Notes under the pieces: model-generated
Database searches by the model: none
Seen by the model: the letters and a program-made list of their open reading frames with translations, nothing else
What the model was told of the DNA's origin: nothing
Source: JAYRWD01 sp041918255
GTDB lineage: Bacteria > Patescibacteriota > Dojkabacteria > B142 > WJKM01
DNA length: 21,640 nt
Reading direction: 5' to 3'
Assembly (NCBI GenBank): GCA_041918255.1
Contig: JAYRWD010000033.1
Coordinates: 1 to 21,640, forward strand
Made by a program: the position numbers and the translations under genes
Shown: in pieces, positions 14,410-21,640 of the stretch
How the letters are laid out: every line of letters begins with the position of its first letter
How positions within the stretch are numbered: the first letter of the stretch is position 1

Positions 14410-15173
14410 TTATAGATTAACCAGGATTCGTAGGTATTTGGCCAAACCATCATTTTCTACGGAAGCTATAATTTGATTTGCGATAGATTTTAACTCAGGA
14501 ACTGCATTTCCCATTGCTACTTTATGATTTACTGCGTTAAACAAATGGATATCGTTATATCCATCACCAATTCCAATGGTGTTCTTTCTTGGGACATTTA
14601 GTAATTTTAGAAGTTTTGCAATTGTGTGTTCTTTTGTCGCAAATCTATTTATCACGTGAAGATCTCTATATCCAAGTTTTTGGGAGACGACCGCGACGCA
14701 AATAATTTCATCGATATTATTCACTTTATCGTAAATTTCCAGTGCTGTCTTGTCGGGTACAAAAGTTTGCTCTAAAAAATATACTGGTTCCTTAGCGATG
14801 AAATCTTTAGGTAATATTCCCCCATATAGGTAGTCATCCTCGCTATTATCGTTATACAAGAGTCTATACTCAGGGTATTGTTTAAAAATCTCAACAGCTT
14901 TGTTCAGAGAGAGTGCATCCATTGTCTTCTGTCATAAAATTTCCCCCGTTGCTGGGTTACAGATTTGAGTTCCTGCTGAGATAATACACGGATCCGTTAG
15001 TTTCAAAGATTGAAGCACAGGTTTTGCGAATGCCAGACTCTGCCTGTTGCGGCACATAGGCAATAATTATCCTTTAATCGTTGGACAGCATTTATTAATT
15101 TGTTTGATGGCAATTTTTGTTGCGGTGAATCAACTGCTGTTCCATCCAAATCAAAAATTATTGCTTTTTTCAT
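14410..15173 (-). pseudogene. Broken Cof-type HAD phosphatase
   Basis: A HAD-superfamily (IIB, Cof-like) hydrolase in three pieces. Piece 1 begins at ATG 15173 with MKKAIIFDLDGTAVD, containing the catalytic DxDGT, and runs in frame to the ATGR motif near 15039. A one-base loss there shifts the frame; unrepaired it stops after about 11 further codons. In the next frame the protein continues with LAFAKPVLQSLKL and SAGTQICNPATGEIL to a TGA at 14932-14934. Without it the same frame goes on through QKTMDALSL to the end at 14410, including the Mg-binding loop GDGYNDIHLF. Joined together, the pieces give a full-length protein in the normal order of motifs. Two independent lesions point to a decaying gene; the 14410-14922 frame alone lacks the nucleophile. 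Sequencing error could explain one lesion but hardly both. Confidence 0.8.
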
Positions 15174-15319
15174 TGAAGTAGTTATGTTCGATGATGCTGA
15201 CTATACTAGCACTTATGAGATAAGTAAATATTTAACGTTCAATTGATTTGTTCTGTGAATCTTTACCTTTAAGGTTAAGGCTAGTGGGAGATATCAGAAC
15301 TTACTATGTTCAAGTTTGA

Positions 15320-16246
15320 TCAATTTACTTTATTTATGGGATTCCTTTTAAGGATAGATAAAATTGTATTTATTGCGATTTGCCCTCTATTAAGTTGTGT
15401 GCCTAATGTATAGTATGCTTGCTCGGGAAAGATCATTACATTGCCTTTGAAGTCAGTGATTTTTTTATCTTTGCTTTCAAAAGCAAAACCACCTAGTTTT
15501 TCCTGGGCAACCTTATTGAAAATATATTCTTCATCAAATATATAAGTATCGGAAGTACTGATAATAATGGCGCTATGTTTTAACTTGGAAAGTAGCTTTT
15601 TGTTGATAAATCCTTTTAACTCGGGCGGTGTTGCTAGTGTATTGAAAATAATATCGGACTTTTCAAATAACTGATCCAGGGTTACGCCTTGATAAGTAGT
15701 TTGCTTTTCACTTCTGTTCCAATAACTTACATTTAGTTCTAAACCTTTGCAAAGTTCGGCCACCCTTGTGCCTATTCTTCCTAACCCTAGAATACCGGCA
15801 TTCAATCCTTTGAATTCTTCGTTGAGAAAATAATCGTAATCCATCTTCCATTTATTCTTGACTATTAATGGGAGTTTTCTTAATAAAGACATCATCATGT
15901 AGATATTAAATTCTGCTACAGCTTCTGTCGGTGCGTCTGGAATATTGGTCACAATGATTCCCATTTCAGCTAGTTTTTGTGTATCAACCCAGCTAAATGA
16001 AGAAGTGGTTAAGCATAAAGCCTTAAGTCCTTTCATCTTCTTGATTCTTTCAACTGGAAAAGCACCCCAATTCTCTTTCAGATACGTCGGATTGACGACG
16101 AGTATATAGCCTTCTGGGGAGAATAAGCTTTCTATTTTGTTTAAATCAATATTGCTGCCTTCGATGAATTCTACCTTGTGACCGGCAAGTTTATTTAATT
16201 GGGTTTCTGTAAAAAACTTTCTTGGGAAGATTATTTTAATGTTCAT
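15320..16246 (-). CDS. D-2-hydroxyacid dehydrogenase homologue with altered active site
   Basis: 308 residues of the NAD-dependent D-isomer 2-hydroxyacid dehydrogenase family. The nucleotide-binding GLGRIG is at 154-159, followed 18-20 residues later by YWNRS, suggesting NADP(H) preference is possible. NIPDAPTEAVAEF at 101-113 is the family's substrate-side signature. The family's catalytic Arg (in NTARG) corresponds here to Asp233 in STSDT, and the catalytic His (in TPHIA) to Glu275 in FPEQA; the Glu (257) is kept. Classical reduction of a 2-keto acid is therefore unlikely, though the fold and cofactor site look intact. It may have another reaction or a binding role. It stands alone between the broken HAD gene and tRNA-Asn. 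Confidence 0.85.
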   Translation of the reverse strand: MNIKIIFPRKFFTETQLNKLAGHKVEFIEGSNIDLNKIESLFSPEGYILVVNPTYLKENWGAFPVERIKKMKGLKALCLTTSSFSWVDTQKLAEMGIIVTNIPDAPTEAVAEFNIYMMMSLLRKLPLIVKNKWKMDYDYFLNEEFKGLNAGILGLGRIGTRVAELCKGLELNVSYWNRSEKQTTYQGVTLDQLFEKSDIIFNTLATPPELKGFINKKLLSKLKHSAIIISTSDTYIFDEEYIFNKVAQEKLGGFAFESKDKKITDFKGNVMIFPEQAYYTLGTQLNRGQIAINTILSILKRNPINKVN

Positions 16247-16347
16247 ATGAAATGGACTATATTAAACTTAGCAAACTAATATTTTGAAGTTTGGATATCA
16301 AAATCTTTTTCTTAGTTTAAATTATCTTTGCGGTATAAGCTATTATT

Positions 16348-16422
16348 TGGCTCCGCAACCAGGATTCGAACCTGGAACCGATCGGTTAACAGCCGAGCGC
16401 TCTACCGTTGAGCTATTGCGGA
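16348..16422 (-). tRNA. tRNA-Asn (anticodon GUU), CCA encoded
   Basis: The minus strand folds as a standard cloverleaf: acceptor TCCGCAA with TTGCGGA (7 bp), D arm GCTC/GAGC, anticodon loop CTGTTAA giving GUU, T arm CCAGG-TTCGAAT-CCTGG, discriminator G, then an encoded CCA at 16348-16350. The anticodon stem has one C-T mismatch at its outer pair. An extended -10 promoter lies 18 bp upstream. It is a single tRNA gene between the dehydrogenase and the large exported protein. Confidence 0.95.
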
Positions 16423-16440
16423 ATAGGCTTTGGCAGGTTT

Positions 16441-16449
16441 ATTATACCA
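16441..16449 (-). promoter_or_regulatory. Extended -10 promoter (TGGTATAAT) for tRNA-Asn
   Basis: On the minus strand the bases read TGGTATAAT, a perfect extended -10. Initiation about 7 bp later would leave an 11-nt leader before the tRNA. The -35 region (near 16464-16469) is poor, as expected for extended -10 promoters. Confidence 0.6.
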
Positions 16450-16678
16450 GCGAAAACTGAGATAGAGAAGGGGAGAAATATTGTAGACTAATTCGATAGT
16501 ATCATCGTTCCATCTCAAAATAGCCTCATCCTGAGTTTATAAAAGAAGCAATCATCCGAAGGTCGAAAATTAAGATAAAGTTTGCCTTTTCGCAAGAGTC
16601 GAATAGGCGCAGATAGAAAGGGCAGGGGATCCTGCATTTTGATAGAAGTTGAAGTGCTTAGGTTCACATCGGAAGCAC

Positions 16679-16710
16679 AAAAAGAAGTCCTGAATTTATC
16701 AGGACTTCTT
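16679..16710 (-). terminator. Intrinsic terminator of the 1279-aa protein gene
   Basis: A perfect 11-bp stem, AAGAAGTCCTG (16682-16692) with CAGGACTTCTT (16700-16710), and a 7-nt loop. On the minus strand the stem is followed by a run of five T (16683-16679), some of it paired. It lies 30 bp after the stop codon of the large gene, where a Rho-independent terminator is expected. On the plus strand the T-run is poor. Confidence 0.85.
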
Positions 16711-16739
16711 AGTTTATGCATCTTTAAATTATTTTCTCC

Positions 16740-19700
16740 CTACTTTGGAGTATATGTCTTCTTAGCCTCTCCTGTGTTTTGTACCCAGTACCCTGAGGTA
16801 GGTAATACCGTGAAATCATTGCCATACTTTACCCCTCCTTTAGATACTATGTTCGTGTATAGTCCATCCCACTTAGATAGTACTTCAGCATCTACTCCTT
16901 GCTCATTCATCTGATCTAATACCTCGAAGCCTGTATAACTATCCTTTGACTCGTTGTATACAGATACTAAGTTCCACCCGGGATTGACAAGTACGTCTAG
17001 GGCTCCCTCTACCTTGTTACCTTTCAAGGTTACTGTGGCGTCTTTGTAATTCTTCAAGAAGTACGCCTCACCTGGTAATATTGTGAAATCGTTACCATAG
17101 GTTTTGATGTCTCCTTTGTTATCTGTTCTTCGTGAGAAAACTACAAAATCTCCATCCCTATATGTGACTACGTGGGTGACATCAGCTCCTTGTGTATTTA
17201 GTTCCTCTACTAGTTGAGAGGCTTTCTTGACTCCAGAGGAACCTTCTCCGTCTATGAGCATGGGTATAGATACAAGATTCCAACCTTGGTTTAGATTATA
17301 TGACTGGATGTCGGATACTTTCTTGATAGTTACTTGGACATTCTGGGCTTCCTCGTCGGTCAGAATTGTTTCACCTGGGTCAAACAATCCATTGTTGTTC
17401 AGGTCATAAAAAAACTTAATCTGGCTCTCCGAGTCTACAGTATAATTTTTGTTTGAGATATTCGTTCCAGTAATTTCATATATTCCTGCATCTAAGGTTT
17501 GCGTATTTTGTGCTTTGGCTGAGGTAAATAAATTCTCACGGAGGTTCTCACCCGTATTACTAGTAACTTCCGTTTCGAGATAGCAAGCAAATTCAATTTT
17601 AGGTGCATTTTGTTCTGTCGAAGTACTATTCGTAAACTGCATCAATCCGTTCTGGCTATCATATTTGCGCCAAACTATATTGCAGGGTTGGCTACACGAT
17701 ACAGAACACTGTTCGTAATATAAATTCAGCTTGCTTACTAACCCAACTTGTAGCTTGACCTCAAAGGCATTGGTCATTAGTATTTCGTTATCTGGATCTT
17801 TTAAATCGACACCGTTTTCATTTGGGAAAATGTTGTCTATACCGTCTGGACATTGTATATAATAATTGAGTGTGCCACCCTCTATTCCACCAACAAAGTC
17901 ATTTACTACACAGGTACTTGTTTCTTGATCAACAATTATATCGGCGGGTGCATAATTAATACCAATGTTTTGTAAGTCTGTGCTTAGATATTCTGCCCCT
18001 TTTGTTTTACAATCATTGATACAAGTGCCAAAGTTATTTGTCTTGCTGCTTGTCAGGGTTAAAACAGTAGAAATGCTTTTAGAGTCATTGGTAATACCAA
18101 CCATAACTTGACCCAGGTTTTGGAGATATCCATCGCTATCACAGTATTTAAACACAACATAATCAGGAATATCTGTGTAATTGAAACCATAGATACTATA
18201 CATTGGATCAGTTTCTGTAGACTCTGAATTCTCGTAAGACTCATTTATCTGATCCAATATCGTTTGAACGTGGTTTTTAGATTGAAAGTATTCAATAAAA
18301 AGAGGATCATCCTTAAGCGAGGTGGGGATGTTGCCCCCAGATAGGATGATGGGGCCGCTTGGTAATTCTAACGTACATTTAGTCGGATCATCACTATCGG
18401 GCGAATTTGACATTTGAATGGTTTCGGTCTTCGAAGACTCGACAGGCTGGGGTGTCCACTCCTCTAAATAGGGATCACAGTTAGCCTTTTGAATTTCAAT
18501 AGTACTTATAATGTTTTGGCTTTCAGCATCATTATGGATGAGTCCTACGTCTTCTTTGTATTCATATAGTTCATTTCCATCTTTGTCCTGACAACGTATA
18601 TGAAGAAAATATTGGATACGGCTCTCCCCCGCATAGAATCCCTCCTTTACATATTGCGAAACCCATGTACCATCATTTGGACTAAATAGAGTATTATCAT
18701 CATTGTATACCGCCTCACAAATCGTATTTCCTATTGCTTGGGCTTCTGATTCGCTAAGAGCAGAAACATAAAAACCAATAGGCTGCTTTTCTTGTGTGTT
18801 TTGTTTAAGCCATGGAGTATCTCCAACACCGCATGGTATAAAGTAAGTCTGCCATATTTCGGCTGTTACATTGGAATTTTCAGTTACCTCAGTTTCGGAC
18901 TGTGAGCTTGCTATACAAGCAGCTTGCTCCTGAGGATTCGGGATCTCTTCACAATTATCTTCTGTTTCCGCACCACTAGTGGTAGGGGGAGCTGTAGAAT
19001 CATTCTCAACTTCGTCGATATTACCTCTAGAATTGACTACTGAAGGAAGACCACCTGCACAAAGGTTACCTATTGCAACTATTGCTTCTTGAACAATTCT
19101 CTTCTTGTCTTCAGCTGGCAGTAAGAGATATCCATCGGCAGTATTGAATCCGGTTTGACGATAACCTCTTACTTCGTCAGTACCTTCACAGATAAAATTA
19201 TATGAGACAGCAGTTGTGGGTTGATTGTCCGCATGAGCTAGACTTTTAATTCCATGTTCTAATAATGCATCTTTTAATTTTCTTTCAGAATATGCATAAC
19301 ATTCAGTTGGTAATCCACCATCAGAGTTAGGAGACCAGAATATTATTTCACTGGATGTGTCCTCTGGGTAACAGTTTTGCAGGGCATACTGGACTTGACT
19401 ATTAGCAAAAGGCTTTAGGCAAGTTTTTGAAGCTTCAGCCATAAGCCCGGAGCTACCTGTAAAAGGATTGGTTTCATTAATTGAAAATTGAAAATAATAG
19501 GATTTAGAATCACCCACACACTTAAAATAGTAATTATATACCGCATCGTTTATCGGCTGTGATTGTTTAGAAAAACCAAATTCAGTTACTTTATTAACTT
19601 TCATAAACGTTACAATTGCTTGACACTCTGTTTCATCCGCCGGAAGAATATCTGGAAAAATTACAACGTTTTCCTCCCCCTCACCTATTTCATCTTCGCA

Positions 19701-20579
19701 AGCATCTGAATATGTTGAATTGTAGGGAAATTGGCCAACGCTAACAGCAGCAGAAGGTTTTGTATCTTCCCTCCCATTTTGAAATCCGTCATCAACTCCC
19801 GCTCTTACCTCCTGCATTAGATTAGAATCTGCCATAGCTAGCTTCTCTCCCTTATCTAGCCGTATATTATCCACAGGTTGATCCTTGTCGGCTTCTGCTA
19901 CTATCTTAACTTTCTTTACTTCTTTCCCTACCACTCCCCATACCTCTATACTCTCCAGTATGTCAGCGTCTAGAGAAGTGAAATCTGTCTTCATGTCTTC
20001 CTGTAGCAATCCAGATACGTCCACACTATATGATCCATTCGAAGTTATTATTCCTCCTACCGCTTGAGATGTCTGATCTTTACTTATCTTTGTCAATACC
20101 ACCACTCCATCCGTTACCATAGCTTCGTCTCCTTGTTTCACTATTCCATATACTATATCAGGAGTAGTTATATTCTCCTGTACTGAGGGAGTAGTAAATG
20201 AATAACCTTTCTCTTTGTATACCCCACCATTTGACTTCAAACCATAGTAGTAAGTTGTCTCGGGCTTTAGGTCTGCAAGTTTGATGAAGTGAGTAAATCT
20301 AGGAGTATTTGATTTTAGAGTTTCCTCCTCCATATCTCTGACATCATAATATTTCATCTTGTTACCAAACATACCTATATTGTCCGATTCAGATGCAAAA
20401 GCCACTACCTTCTCCGGCCTGGATGTTACGAAAGCAAGTGTTGCTGAACTCTCTGTGACATTTACTAGTTTGAGAGATACCACATTAGGCTTTTGGCTTA
20501 TCATAACAAGCGTCGCGATCAACACTATGGCTATCGCACCTGCAAGAAGTCCTAGTGTACGATTATTAAGCATCTTCAT
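16740..20579 (-). CDS. Giant exported, membrane-anchored Cys-rich repeat protein (1279 aa), putative surface protein
   Basis: An N-terminal helix (about 9-27) acts as signal or anchor. Residues 33-132 resemble a fibronectin-III/purple-acid-phosphatase N-terminal domain (LADLKPETTYYYGLKS). A beta-rich region (140-245) follows, then a long middle section (about 290-1000) with at least six divergent repeats, each with an aromatic-x-x-Cys strand and a second Cys 33-48 residues on: 354/387, 464/507, 583/621, 663/701, 813/853, 910/958. Ser/Thr/Glu-rich linkers at 520-575 and 712-735 separate them. DLNNNGLFDPGE (1059-1070) looks like a calcium-binding loop. The end is two tandem GWNLVS modules (1099-1180 and 1200-1270), each with YGNDFT and LP. 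No enzyme motif is seen. I infer a cell-surface structural or adhesive role. Monocistronic, with its own terminator. A second start at Met3 is possible. Confidence 0.75.
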   Translation of the reverse strand: MKMLNNRTLGLLAGAIAIVLIATLVMISQKPNVVSLKLVNVTESSATLAFVTSRPEKVVAFASESDNIGMFGNKMKYYDVRDMEEETLKSNTPRFTHFIKLADLKPETTYYYGLKSNGGVYKEKGYSFTTPSVQENITTPDIVYGIVKQGDEAMVTDGVVVLTKISKDQTSQAVGGIITSNGSYSVDVSGLLQEDMKTDFTSLDADILESIEVWGVVGKEVKKVKIVAEADKDQPVDNIRLDKGEKLAMADSNLMQEVRAGVDDGFQNGREDTKPSAAVSVGQFPYNSTYSDACEDEIGEGEENVVIFPDILPADETECQAIVTFMKVNKVTEFGFSKQSQPINDAVYNYYFKCVGDSKSYYFQFSINETNPFTGSSGLMAEASKTCLKPFANSQVQYALQNCYPEDTSSEIIFWSPNSDGGLPTECYAYSERKLKDALLEHGIKSLAHADNQPTTAVSYNFICEGTDEVRGYRQTGFNTADGYLLLPAEDKKRIVQEAIVAIGNLCAGGLPSVVNSRGNIDEVENDSTAPPTTSGAETEDNCEEIPNPQEQAACIASSQSETEVTENSNVTAEIWQTYFIPCGVGDTPWLKQNTQEKQPIGFYVSALSESEAQAIGNTICEAVYNDDNTLFSPNDGTWVSQYVKEGFYAGESRIQYFLHIRCQDKDGNELYEYKEDVGLIHNDAESQNIISTIEIQKANCDPYLEEWTPQPVESSKTETIQMSNSPDSDDPTKCTLELPSGPIILSGGNIPTSLKDDPLFIEYFQSKNHVQTILDQINESYENSESTETDPMYSIYGFNYTDIPDYVVFKYCDSDGYLQNLGQVMVGITNDSKSISTVLTLTSSKTNNFGTCINDCKTKGAEYLSTDLQNIGINYAPADIIVDQETSTCVVNDFVGGIEGGTLNYYIQCPDGIDNIFPNENGVDLKDPDNEILMTNAFEVKLQVGLVSKLNLYYEQCSVSCSQPCNIVWRKYDSQNGLMQFTNSTSTEQNAPKIEFACYLETEVTSNTGENLRENLFTSAKAQNTQTLDAGIYEITGTNISNKNYTVDSESQIKFFYDLNNNGLFDPGETILTDEEAQNVQVTIKKVSDIQSYNLNQGWNLVSIPMLIDGEGSSGVKKASQLVEELNTQGADVTHVVTYRDGDFVVFSRRTDNKGDIKTYGNDFTILPGEAYFLKNYKDATVTLKGNKVEGALDVLVNPGWNLVSVYNESKDSYTGFEVLDQMNEQGVDAEVLSKWDGLYTNIVSKGGVKYGNDFTVLPTSGYWVQNTGEAKKTYTPK

Positions 20580-20632
20580 GGTAGGGAATAAATAAAAAAA
20601 TAATTAAATAGAAAGTTAGTCCATACATATAT

Positions 20633-20661
20633 AATCTAGAATATATTTCAGATCTTTGCAA
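20633..20661 (-). promoter_or_regulatory. Possible promoter of the 1279-aa protein gene
   Basis: On the minus strand TTGCAA (20656-20661) and TAGATT (20633-20638) are 17 bp apart, in the right order and about 54 bp before the ATG. Both boxes match the consensus only in part, so this is a weak candidate in a very A/T-rich divergent spacer that also holds the start of trxB. Confidence 0.3.
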
Positions 20662-20758
20662 GTGTTTGCCATAATTATAGATATTATTTTTTCTTACCCA
20701 AAACTTGCCTTCCCGTGTAAAATAAGAAAGATAAAGAAATATTATTAAACTACAAATA

Positions 20759-21640
20759 ATGTCAGATTTAATCATAATTGGTTCTGGTCCAGCCGGGTTA
20801 ACAGCCGCAATATACGCGGCAAGAGCAGATTTTGTACCGACCGTTTTAGCTGGAGTCAAATACGGAGGTCAACTTATGCAAACCAGTGTTGTGGAAAATT
20901 ACCCAGGGTTTCCTGAAGGAATTCTGGGACCCGAACTTATGCAGAATATGCTTAAACAAGCCGAGAAATTTGGTGCGAAATTTATATATGAGGATGTAGA
21001 AAGTACTGACTTCACAAAAAGTCTAAAAAAAGTGTCGACCACCAGCAAAAAACAGTTTGAAGCAAGGGCAGTGATTATTGCTGCTGGATCTTCTCCTAGA
21101 CGACTCAACATCCCTGGAGAGGAAAAATACTGGGGCAAAGGGGTTTCGACATGTGCGACATGCGACGCTCCATTTTACCGAAATCGGACAGCAGCAGTGA
21201 TAGGCGGAGGTGATAGCGCAATGGAAGAAGCAAGCTTTCTAACTAAATTCGCGGATAAGGTATATATAGTTCATAGACGATCCTCTTTCCGCGCTTCAAA
21301 AATTATGCAAGATCGGGTATTAAACAATTCAAAAATACATGTTATATGGAACAGCGAAGTCGTTGAAATTATGGGCGAGCAGTCTGTTACTGGATTGAAG
21401 CTCCAAGATCAGGATGAGAGATCGACTGATCTAAAGGTAGATGGAGTGTTTTTAGCTATTGGACATATCCCGAACACTTCGTTTCTAGATAGCATTGTAG
21501 AGAAGACAGACGAAGGCTTTATTGCGGTCAAAGAAGGAACTAATACGTACACAAATATCGAGGGTGTATTTGTGGCAGGTGATATATATGACCATCACTA
21601 TCAACAGGCAATCACGGCGGCTGGTATGGGTTGTATGGCA
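20759..21640 (+). CDS. trxB: Thioredoxin reductase, N-terminal 294 residues (3' end outside window)
   Basis: FAD enzyme that passes electrons from NADPH to thioredoxin. The frame opens at ATG 20759 and runs off the window after exactly 294 codons. Seen: the FAD Rossmann motif GSGPAGL at 8-14, GGQLMQTSVVENYPG at 36-50, the redox CATC at 132-135 (TCATCDAPFY), the NADPH-binding GGGDSA at 149-154, HRR at 172-174, and near the end VAGDIYDHHYQQAITAAG. All functional motifs are present and only about the last 10-20 residues are missing. It is divergent from the large exported protein gene with a 179-bp spacer. This flavoenzyme would keep cytoplasmic thiols reduced. Confidence 0.95.
   Translation, partial: MSDLIIIGSGPAGLTAAIYAARADFVPTVLAGVKYGGQLMQTSVVENYPGFPEGILGPELMQNMLKQAEKFGAKFIYEDVESTDFTKSLKKVSTTSKKQFEARAVIIAAGSSPRRLNIPGEEKYWGKGVSTCATCDAPFYRNRTAAVIGGGDSAMEEASFLTKFADKVYIVHRRSSFRASKIMQDRVLNNSKIHVIWNSEVVEIMGEQSVTGLKLQDQDERSTDLKVDGVFLAIGHIPNTSFLDSIVEKTDEGFIAVKEGTNTYTNIEGVFVAGDIYDHHYQQAITAAGMGCMA

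Larger units (their letters stand above)
16423..16739. other. Intergenic region between tRNA-Asn and the large exported protein
   Basis: 317 bp without a credible gene. It contains the tRNA promoter at 16441-16449 and the intrinsic terminator at 16679-16710. Between them lies a stretch (about 16524-16570) with TCATCCTGAG and CATCCGAAGGTCGAA that looks like a worn copy of the TTCGAC..CTCAGGATGA class of dispersed repeat. This last identification is weak. Confidence 0.45.

Noticed and set aside
14932..14934. UGA recoded as Trp or Gly in the HAD gene
   Set aside because: It sits where Trp would fit, and some CPR lineages read UGA as Gly. But the same gene also has a frameshift, coaE uses UGA as a stop in a normal overlap, and all long genes here are free of in-frame UGA. 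A pseudogene is simpler.
16582..16914. 110-residue plus-strand ORF
   Set aside because: It runs through the terminator and the 3' end of the large exported protein gene and has no recognisable features.
1..21640. CRISPR array, prophage or integrated element
   Set aside because: No regularly spaced direct repeats, no integrase, capsid or terminase genes, and no att-like repeats flanking the tRNA were seen. The 4-TM holin-like protein alone is not evidence of phage.

Overview
The window looks like a piece of a small, A+T-rich bacterial chromosome, most likely from a Candidate Phyla Radiation (Patescibacteria) lineage. This is inferred from compact genes, very few Shine-Dalgarno sequences, a MurF-type ligase fused to a multi-pass membrane domain, several lineage-specific membrane proteins, a very large Cys-rich exported protein, and housekeeping enzymes with divergent signatures. 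No single marker fixes the lineage. The standard genetic code is in use: long genes are uninterrupted and UGA serves as a stop in coaE.

Layout. Positions 1-980 (+) hold the 3' end of a rhomboid protease and an adenylate kinase. Positions 1155-4979 (-) hold a tight operon read coaE, alpha/beta hydrolase, membrane-fused murF, trmD. Positions 5152-6216 (+) hold a 51-residue membrane protein overlapping a 5-formyltetrahydrofolate cyclo-ligase, then a Smr-domain protein. Next come a 4-TM protein (-), a stand-alone receiver-like protein (+, the only gene with a good ribosome binding site) and methionine aminopeptidase (-). Positions 7944-10947 (+) form a probable cell-wall operon: ruvX, mltG, a 2-TM protein and a membrane-anchored class-A-beta-lactamase-like serine hydrolase. 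Positions 11209-13794 (-) hold a short TspO, two related 3-TM proteins and an anchored protein with an M23-like segment.

Positions 13795-15319 are gene-poor. They contain a 154-bp element with terminal inverted repeats and a HAD phosphatase broken by a frameshift and a UGA. After this come a D-2-hydroxyacid dehydrogenase homologue lacking two catalytic residues, tRNA-Asn(GUU) with encoded CCA, a strong intrinsic terminator, and a 1279-residue exported protein. The window ends inside thioredoxin reductase (+).

How the genes fit together: murF, mltG and the serine hydrolase concern peptidoglycan synthesis and remodelling. coaE, the cyclo-ligase, adk and trxB are cofactor, nucleotide and redox housekeeping. 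trmD, map and tRNA-Asn serve translation. The most novel item is the 1279-residue protein with at least six divergent Cys-pair repeats between more regular end modules.
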